Assembly (NCBI GenBank): GCA_022180725.1
Contig: BQMO01000002.1
Coordinates: forward strand, 62,001 to 126,000
Direction of reading: 5' to 3'
Length of the DNA stretch: 64,000 bases
From: Phycisphaerae bacterium
GTDB taxonomy: Bacteria > Planctomycetota > Phycisphaerae > Phycisphaerales > UBA1924
The translations under genes were made by a program, and so were the position numbers. The notes below the pieces were generated by a model. It had not been told where the DNA came from and made no database searches. It saw only the letters and a program-made list of their open reading frames with translations. Shown piece by piece: positions 58,789 to 64,000 of the stretch. The number at the start of each line of letters is the position of its first letter. Position 1 is the first letter of the stretch.

Positions 58789-58809
58789 CAAAGGCGGAGC
58801 ATAGCGCGC
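58789..58809. promoter_or_regulatory. 21-nt divergent start region between carA and priA
   Basis: Only 21 nt separate the two start codons. On the carA strand TATGCT lies 9 nt before the ATG; on the priA strand GGAG lies 10 nt before the GTG. Promoter -35 elements, if any, must lie within the opposite gene. Confidence 0.4.
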
Positions 58810-61155
58810 GTGAACGACCTGTTGTTCGAAACACCCGACAATTCACCCGCGACGGGTCGGTACGCCCGCGTGGCGGTGGAGCGGTCGATCGACCGGCTGG
58901 ATGATGACGGAACCCTGACGTATGCGGTCCCTGGCGCGGACCCCGAGCCGGGCACGCGGGTGGAGGTGCCGCTGGGGAAGGGGTCGAGGGCGACGCCGGG
59001 CATCGTGGTCTGCGTGGGCGGGCGTGAACTGCTCGAGGGGCTATCGCCCGGACGGGTGAAGTCGATTTCGCGGGTGGGCGAAGCGCGGCTGACGCCGGAG
59101 TTGATGAGGCTGGCGTCGTGGATGAGCGGGTATTACGTGTGCCCGCTGGGGATGACGCTGGCGGCGATGATGCCCGCGGCGGTGAAGCGGGGAACCGGGA
59201 AGCGGCGCGTCGAGCGTGTGGAACTCGCGCCGGGAATCGTGCTTGACGCGGCGCAGGAACTCCCCGTGGGCATCGGGAAATCCGGGCGGCGGGTGTGGGA
59301 GCGGCTGGTGGCGATGGGCGCGTTCCCGGCGGGAGCCACGGTGCGGGACCTGGCGATGCGGATGGGGCTGAAGACGGTCGCGCCGATCCGGAAACTGGCG
59401 GCGTCAGGCGTGCTTCGGATCACGCACGAGGACAAGGTCGTGGCGGCGTTGCGGGCGACCCCGAGCGTGGAGGCGCCGGGGCGGCCTGACGCGGTCACGC
59501 TGACCCCGGAGCAGTTGGCAACGGTCGAGGGGATCGATACGACTCGCGGGTTTGGCGTGCATCTGCTGCGCGGGGTGACGGGGTCGGGGAAGACGGAGGT
59601 GTACCTGCGTCTGATCGAGCGGGTCTTGGAGCGGGGACAGTCGGCGGTGGTGCTGGTGCCGGAGATTGCGCTCACGCCGCAGGCGGCGGAGCGGTTCACG
59701 ACGCGGTTCGGCCCGGGTGTGGTGGCGGTGCTGCACTCGGGGCTGAGGCCCGCGGAGCGGCACCGGGCCTGGGCGCGGGCGGCGAGCGGGGAAGCCCGGG
59801 TGGTCGTGGGGGCACGCTCGGCGGTGTTCGCGCCGGTCACGAACCTTGGGCTGGTGGTGGTCGATGAGGAGCACGATTCGTCGTACAAGCAGGACCGCCT
59901 GCCTCGCTATCACGGGCGGGACACGGCGATTCAGCGGGCGCACCTCGCGGGGTGCCCCGTGGTGCTGGGGTCGGCGACACCGTCGATGGAGTCGTGGGCC
60001 AACGCGCAGCGCGGGAAGTATCGTCTGTGGACGCTGACGGGTCGGGTCGGCGGCGCGACGCTGCCGGAGGTGCGGGTGGTGAGCCTGGCCGACGAGCGGC
60101 GTGTTCGCGTGCAGCGCGACCCTGGCGACACGCGGCTGCACCTGGTCGGCCCGACGCTGGAGGCGGCGCTGGAAAGGACGCTGCGGGGAGGGGGGCAGGC
60201 GATCCTGCTGCTGAACCGGCGCGGGCTGGCGCAGTACGTATGGTGCCGGTCGGCGGCGTGCGGGTACGTGCTGTCGTGCGACCACTGCGATGCGGGGTTG
60301 GTCGTGCATCGGGCGAGGGAGGTGCCGGCGGGGGGCGTGGTGCGGTGCCACCACTGCGACGCGGCCCAGCGCGTGCCGACACTGTGCCCGGGGTGCGGGT
60401 CGAAACTCGCGCTGTTCGGGTGGGGGACGCAGCGGGCGGAAGAGGAGGTAGCCGAGAAGTTCGGCGCGCTGGGGCTGGAAATCGGGCGGACGCTGCTGCG
60501 GGTGGATTCGGACGAGATGAAATCGGCGGGGGCGTTTCACGCGGCGTTGGCGCGGTTCGCCTCGGGCGAGGCGCGGGTGCTGCTGGGGACGCAGATGATT
60601 GCGAAGGGGCTGGACTTTCCGAACGTACGGCTGGTGGGCGTGCTCGACGCGGACACGGCGCTCCATCAGCCGGACTTCCGGGCGTGCGAGCGGACGTTTC
60701 AACTGGTGAGCCAGGTCGCGGGGCGCGCGGGGCGAGGGGCGCACGCCGGGCTGGTGGTGGTGCAGACGATGATGCCGACGGAGCCGGCGATCGCGCTGGC
60801 GGCGCGGCACGACTACGTGTCGTTCGCGACGGGGGAGCTGGCCACACGCGCGCGGGCGAAACTGCCCCCGGCGACGCGGCTGGCGCGGATCGTGTGCCGG
60901 GACCAGAACGCGGCGAAGGCTCGTTCGGCGGCGGAGACGTTGACGGCGCGTTTGCGGCGCGAGGCGGGGGTGGAGGTGTTCGGGCCGTACGTGCCGGCGC
61001 TGTCGCGGGTAGCGGGCTACTTTCGCGTGGCCATCGACGTGCGGTCGGATCGGAGCGGACCCGTGCAGGCGGCGCTGGGAGCGGCCCGGCGCGACGGGAT
61101 GCTCACGAGCGACTCGCACACGGCGGTGGATGTGGACCCGGTGTCGCTGATCTAG
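58810..61155 (+). CDS. priA: Primosomal replication-restart helicase PriA
   Basis: A 781-residue superfamily 2 helicase that reloads the replisome at stalled forks. The N-terminal DNA-binding domain ([35 protein letters not shown]) is followed by helicase motifs: [14 protein letters not shown] (Walker A), [14 protein letters not shown] (DEEH box), [35 protein letters not shown]. Zinc cysteines occur as [21 protein letters not shown] and [27 protein letters not shown] is conserved motif V. The GTG start follows GGAG; a long open frame upstream is antisense to carA and rejected. murD follows after 2 nt. Confidence 0.93.
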   Translation: MNDLLFETPDNSPATGRYARVAVERSIDRLDDDGTLTYAVPGADPEPGTRVEVPLGKGSRATPGIVVCVGGRELLEGLSPGRVKSISRVGEARLTPELMRLASWMSGYYVCPLGMTLAAMMPAAVKRGTGKRRVERVELAPGIVLDAAQELPVGIGKSGRRVWERLVAMGAFPAGATVRDLAMRMGLKTVAPIRKLAASGVLRITHEDKVVAALRATPSVEAPGRPDAVTLTPEQLATVEGIDTTRGFGVHLLRGVTGSGKTEVYLRLIERVLERGQSAVVLVPEIALTPQAAERFTTRFGPGVVAVLHSGLRPAERHRAWARAASGEARVVVGARSAVFAPVTNLGLVVVDEEHDSSYKQDRLPRYHGRDTAIQRAHLAGCPVVLGSATPSMESWANAQRGKYRLWTLTGRVGGATLPEVRVVSLADERRVRVQRDPGDTRLHLVGPTLEAALERTLRGGGQAILLLNRRGLAQYVWCRSAACGYVLSCDHCDAGLVVHRAREVPAGGVVRCHHCDAAQRVPTLCPGCGSKLALFGWGTQRAEEEVAEKFGALGLEIGRTLLRVDSDEMKSAGAFHAALARFASGEARVLLGTQMIAKGLDFPNVRLVGVLDADTALHQPDFRACERTFQLVSQVAGRAGRGAHAGLVVVQTMMPTEPAIALAARHDYVSFATGELATRARAKLPPATRLARIVCRDQNAAKARSAAETLTARLRREAGVEVFGPYVPALSRVAGYFRVAIDVRSDRSGPVQAALGAARRDGMLTSDSHTAVDVDPVSLI

Positions 61156-61157
61156 CC

Positions 61158-62513
61158 ATGGACGATGCGGCGTTTCAATCGCGGCGGGTGACGGTGATGG
61201 GCCTGGGCCGATTCGGGGGGGGCCTGGGTGTGACGCGGTATCTGCTCGCGCGCGGGGCGAGCGTGGTGGTGACAGACCTGGAGCCGGCGGATCGCCTGGC
61301 CGAGCCGCTCGGGGCGTTGAGGCCTTGGATCGAGTCGGGGCGGGTGATACTGCGGCTGGGCGAGCACGACGAGGCGGACTTCACACAGGCCGACCTTGTG
61401 GTGGCGAACCCGGCGGTGCCCCGTCCCTGGGAGAACTCGTACTTACGGGCGGCGCGCGGGGCGGGCGTGCCGATCACAACCGAGATCGGGCTGACGGTGT
61501 CGCGCCTGGGGCGTGACCGTGTAATCGGGGTAACGGGGTCGGCGGGGAAGAGCACGACGAGCGCGATGATCGCGCACGCGTTGAACGCGGCGGGAACGCG
61601 GACGCACCTGGCCGGGAACATCGGCGGTTCGCTGTTGGAGCGGTTGGGAGAGGTCGGCGTCGGGGATTGGGTCGTGCTCGAGTTGTCGTCGTTCATGCTG
61701 TACTGGCTGGGCGAGGACGCGGGCACGGCGGGGTGGTCGCCGCGGGTGGGCGTGCTGACGAACCTCGCGCCCAACCACCTGGACTGGCACGGCACGTTCG
61801 AGCACTACCGGGCCTCGAAAGTCGGCCTGTTCAAGCACACACGTCCCGGGGTGGACCATGCGGTGATTCCCGACGACGCGGCGCTGGCGGACCTGCTGCA
61901 CGGGAGCGGGGCGACGGTGCAACGAGTACCGCGGGACGAGGTTGCCGGCGCGGGCGTGGTAACACTTCCGCCGCTGGCGGTTCCCGGGGCGCACAACCGC
62001 CTGAACGCGCGGATGGCGCTGCGGGCGGCGACGCTGGCCGCGGGAATGGAGCGCGTCGAAGCGATGGCACGATCCCTGGCGACGTTTCCGGGCCTCCCCC
62101 ACCGCTTGCAGTTCGTGGGCGAGCGGCGCGGCGTGCGGTACTACAACGATTCGAAGTCCACGACGCCCGAGGCGACGCTGCTGGGCGTGGGCGCGTTCGA
62201 AGACGCCTCGCGCGTGCACCTGATCGCGGGCGGGTACGACAAAAAGAGCGACCTGGGCGCCGTGGCGCGGCTCGGGGCGAGCCTGGCGGGGTTGTACACG
62301 ATCGGGGCGACCGGCCCGGCGATTGCGAAGGCCGCGGGGGGGCGCGCGGTCGAGTGCGGGACGCTTCCTGAGGCGGTTCGGCGGGTCGCGGCACGGGCAA
62401 AGCCCGGCGAGGTCGTGCTGCTCAGCCCGGGGTGCGCGTCGTGGGATCAGTTTACGAACTACGAGGCGCGCGGGGAGGCGTTTGTCCGCCTGGTTGGGGA
62501 GGTGGCGGAATGA
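61158..62513 (+). CDS. murD: UDP-N-acetylmuramoylalanine-D-glutamate ligase
   Basis: A 451-residue cytoplasmic Mur ligase adding D-glutamate to UDP-MurNAc-L-Ala. The N-terminal Rossmann-like domain opens [20 protein letters not shown]; the ATP loop is [44 protein letters not shown] and [20 protein letters not shown] are typical Mur[22 protein letters not shown] is the conserved C-terminus. It lies outside the rsmH-ftsI cluster, coupled instead to priA, and overlaps the next gene by ATGA. Confidence 0.93.
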   Translation: MDDAAFQSRRVTVMGLGRFGGGLGVTRYLLARGASVVVTDLEPADRLAEPLGALRPWIESGRVILRLGEHDEADFTQADLVVANPAVPRPWENSYLRAARGAGVPITTEIGLTVSRLGRDRVIGVTGSAGKSTTSAMIAHALNAAGTRTHLAGNIGGSLLERLGEVGVGDWVVLELSSFMLYWLGEDAGTAGWSPRVGVLTNLAPNHLDWHGTFEHYRASKVGLFKHTRPGVDHAVIPDDAALADLLHGSGATVQRVPRDEVAGAGVVTLPPLAVPGAHNRLNARMALRAATLAAGMERVEAMARSLATFPGLPHRLQFVGERRGVRYYNDSKSTTPEATLLGVGAFEDASRVHLIAGGYDKKSDLGAVARLGASLAGLYTIGATGPAIAKAAGGRAVECGTLPEAVRRVAARAKPGEVVLLSPGCASWDQFTNYEARGEAFVRLVGEVAE

Positions 62514-63337
62514 TCGGGCGTCTGACCATGCGTTGCGTCTGGGTGAGCGTGCTGGTGATGATCTCGTCGTGCGCGAATCGACCGGGGAACACCGCGCCAC
62601 CGGACGCCCCACCCTCACCCCCACCGCCGCCTCCCTCGACGCCGTCTCTGGCGGATGCGGCCGTCCAGTCGAATCCAACGGCCGTCGAAGTTCCCGTCAG
62701 GGCGCACGAACTGCACGAGGTCTTTCCGTTCGTGCGGGTGGATGCGACGCGGGGCATGATGGAGTTCGACGCGACGGTGTGCATCAACGTACGCGACCCC
62801 AAGACGCCGCGCGTGTACCTGGAAGTGCTCGCGTGCATCCCGGACACGAAGGAGCACGAATCGCTGGTGGTGACGCGGGCGTTGCCGTCGCACGTGCACG
62901 CGGCGCTGCTGCTGGCGGGGCTGACGCCGGGCACGCCGGGCACGTGGGACTGGGAAGGGGCGACGATCCGTCCCGTGCCGCCAACAGGCCCTCGGGTGCG
63001 TGTGACGGCGGTGTACGGGCACGGAGACCACGAGCACGTCGAGTCGCTGACGGACTGGGTGGTGGACGTGAACGACGGGCGGACGATGACCGCTTCGGCG
63101 GGCGCGGATCACTTTGTATTCGCCGGGTCGCAGATGCTCGAGCGCCGGGGCGTGTCGCGGTATCGGGCGGACGGCGAAGGGTGCGTGGTGGGCCTGGCGA
63201 CGTTCGGGGGCGAGACGATCGCGTGGACGCGGTTGTTCAATCCGGATGCGAGCCTGGAGGAGCCTCGGTGGATCGCCGAACCGGCCAAGGTGCCCGAGTT
63301 CGGCACGCCGGTGGTGGTACGGATCGAGCGGGAGTGA
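62510..63337 (+). CDS. YdjY-domain lipoprotein
   Basis: A 275-residue exported protein. The N-terminus [18 protein letters not shown] looks like a lipoprotein signal (ISSC), then a proline tract. The rest matches the YdjY family: [40 protein letters not shown] and [20 protein letters not shown]. These proteins are iron-sulfur associated or sugar-metabolism proteins in some bacteria; the role is not established. The ATG overlaps the murD stop (ATGA); an internal ATG seven codons on is an alternative. Confidence 0.75.
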   Translation: MIGRLTMRCVWVSVLVMISSCANRPGNTAPPDAPPSPPPPPPSTPSLADAAVQSNPTAVEVPVRAHELHEVFPFVRVDATRGMMEFDATVCINVRDPKTPRVYLEVLACIPDTKEHESLVVTRALPSHVHAALLLAGLTPGTPGTWDWEGATIRPVPPTGPRVRVTAVYGHGDHEHVESLTDWVVDVNDGRTMTASAGADHFVFAGSQMLERRGVSRYRADGEGCVVGLATFGGETIAWTRLFNPDASLEEPRWIAEPAKVPEFGTPVVVRIERE

Positions 63338-63340
63338 GCG

Positions 63341-64000
63341 TCAATCCGGGGCGGAGCGGAGGACGAGGTCGCGCTCCTGACCATCGGACGCGCGAACGCG
63401 GACACTGACGGGCTTGCCGGCGAGCAGGCCCTGGGCGAGCAGGGCCGAGGCGGCCTCGGCGGCGTCGGCAACGCGCGCCCCCTCAACGCTGAACAGGATC
63501 AGCCCCCGCTCCAGGCCGCAGACCGACGCAGGTGTGTCCTCGAGCACGTCCCAGATGACGGCGCCCTCGCGGACGTCGCGGAGGCTGAGGCCGAACTCGC
63601 GGAAGAGTTCGGACTGGAGTTCGGCGGAGCGGGCGGCGCGGGGGTATTCGCCGAGAGTCACGCGGAGGGTGAGCGACTCGCCGGCGCGGAGCACGATCAG
63701 TTCGACATCCTGGCCTGGTGACGAGGCGGAGATGACGCCGCGCAGGACCTCGGGGCCGGTGATGGTGGTGCCGTCGATGGAGGTGATGAGATCGCCGACG
63801 GCGAGGCCGGCGGCGCGGCCCGGGCCGTTCTCGGCCAGGGCGGTAATCTCGACGCCGCGGCGGAGCGAGCCGCCGGGGATGTTCTCGGCGGAGAAGGTGA
63901 TGCCGAGATACCCCGAGAGGACGGGGCCGCCGGCGATGAGTTGGGGAACGCGGGATTCGATCATGGCGAGGGGAATGGCGAAGGAGATGCCCGCGCTCTG
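63341..64000 (-). CDS. HtrA/DegP-type serine protease, C-terminal part with two PDZ domains (truncated by the window)
   Basis: The frame is open to the last base of the window, so the gene continues past it. The visible 5' segment, SAGISFAIPLAMIESRVPQL, matches the end of the HtrA protease domain (usually GIGFAIPxxxxxxxxxQL). Two PDZ domains follow: the first with GYLGITFSAE, AGLAVGDLITSIDGTTITG and ELIVLRAGESLTLRVTLGE; the second with GLSLRDVREGAVIWDVLEDT and GLERGLILFSVEGARV. The catalytic His-Asp-Ser residues are outside the window. HtrA proteins degrade or chaperone misfolded envelope proteins. It converges on the YdjY gene with 3 nt between. Confidence 0.85.
   Translation of the reverse strand, partial: QSAGISFAIPLAMIESRVPQLIAGGPVLSGYLGITFSAENIPGGSLRRGVEITALAENGPGRAAGLAVGDLITSIDGTTITGPEVLRGVISASSPGQDVELIVLRAGESLTLRVTLGEYPRAARSAELQSELFREFGLSLRDVREGAVIWDVLEDTPASVCGLERGLILFSVEGARVADAAEAASALLAQGLLAGKPVSVRVRASDGQERDLVLRSAPD

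Noticed and set aside
57655..58809. N-terminal extension of priA through the carA region
   Set aside because: The extension is antisense to carA, has no PriA homology, and a GTG with a ribosome site exists at 58810.

Overview
The window looks like chromosomal DNA of a planctomycete, most likely class Phycisphaerae. The base composition is very GC-rich throughout. It carries families that are typical of that phylum: a 3-keto-disaccharide hydrolase (DUF1080) protein, a 2,625-residue secreted protein with an ALEARQML segment resembling the planctomycete LEPR motif, an H-X9-DG prepilin-like protein, a DUF1570-type metalloprotease, a YdjY lipoprotein, and dispersed palindromic repeats that are often translated. 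The class-level assignment is inference from gene content only. No rRNA, tRNA, CRISPR array or prophage was seen.

Layout. 1-10,000: sugar hydrolase fragment, aspartate/glutamate racemase-like gene and the giant secreted protein. 10,000-12,300: thiol-redox genes (Cys-less rhodanese lipoprotein, orphan DsbD-alpha domain, redoxin). 12,400-18,500: RseP, a membrane-anchored hydrolase, deoC, an unknown small gene and an aldehyde dehydrogenase. 18,477-27,264 (minus): a tightly coupled type II secretion/type IV pilus operon (PilZ, GspE, GspF, GspG, GspH, GspI, GspJ and PilX/GspK-like genes, a PilM-PilN fusion, PilO, GspC-like). 27,600-30,300: rpsB-tsf and an exported superoxide dismutase. 30,700-34,400: transporter-anmK-murQ, a muropeptide recycling operon. 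34,400-40,400: prepilin-like protein, BioF-like PLP enzyme, Cys-rich 13-repeat protein with a dockerin-like end, and VKOR-DsbA-DsbA fusion. 40,400-44,900: a division/cell-wall cluster fragment (rsmH, LysM protein, FtsL-like, FtsI). 44,987-50,223 (minus): lipoprotein protease and valS. 50,261-54,211: TPR protein, 2-hydroxyacid dehydrogenase, M61 peptidase. 54,300-56,100: rpsP-trmD-rplS. 56,100-64,000: MDR oxidoreductase, ASCH protein, carA, priA-murD-YdjY and a partial HtrA protease.

The most unusual object is valS (46117-50223). Its reading frame of 1,368 codons is uninterrupted but carries a whole REP/RAYT-type module: a Y1 (HUH) transposase-like domain of about 200 residues bracketed by GC-rich REP palindromes, all translated in frame with the synthetase just before the segment leading to its WCISRQLWWGHR region. 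Two further insert-like segments lie downstream in the same gene. A tandem pair of the same REP family occurs 15 kb away between anmK and murQ.

A second cross-window pattern is a TANNNT hexamer placed 5-6 nt before the start codon of several genes that lack a Shine-Dalgarno sequence (rhodanese, rseP, deoC, rsmH, M61 peptidase, MDR oxidoreductase). This suggests leaderless transcripts. Other genes have conventional Shine-Dalgarno sites, and several strong intrinsic terminators are visible.
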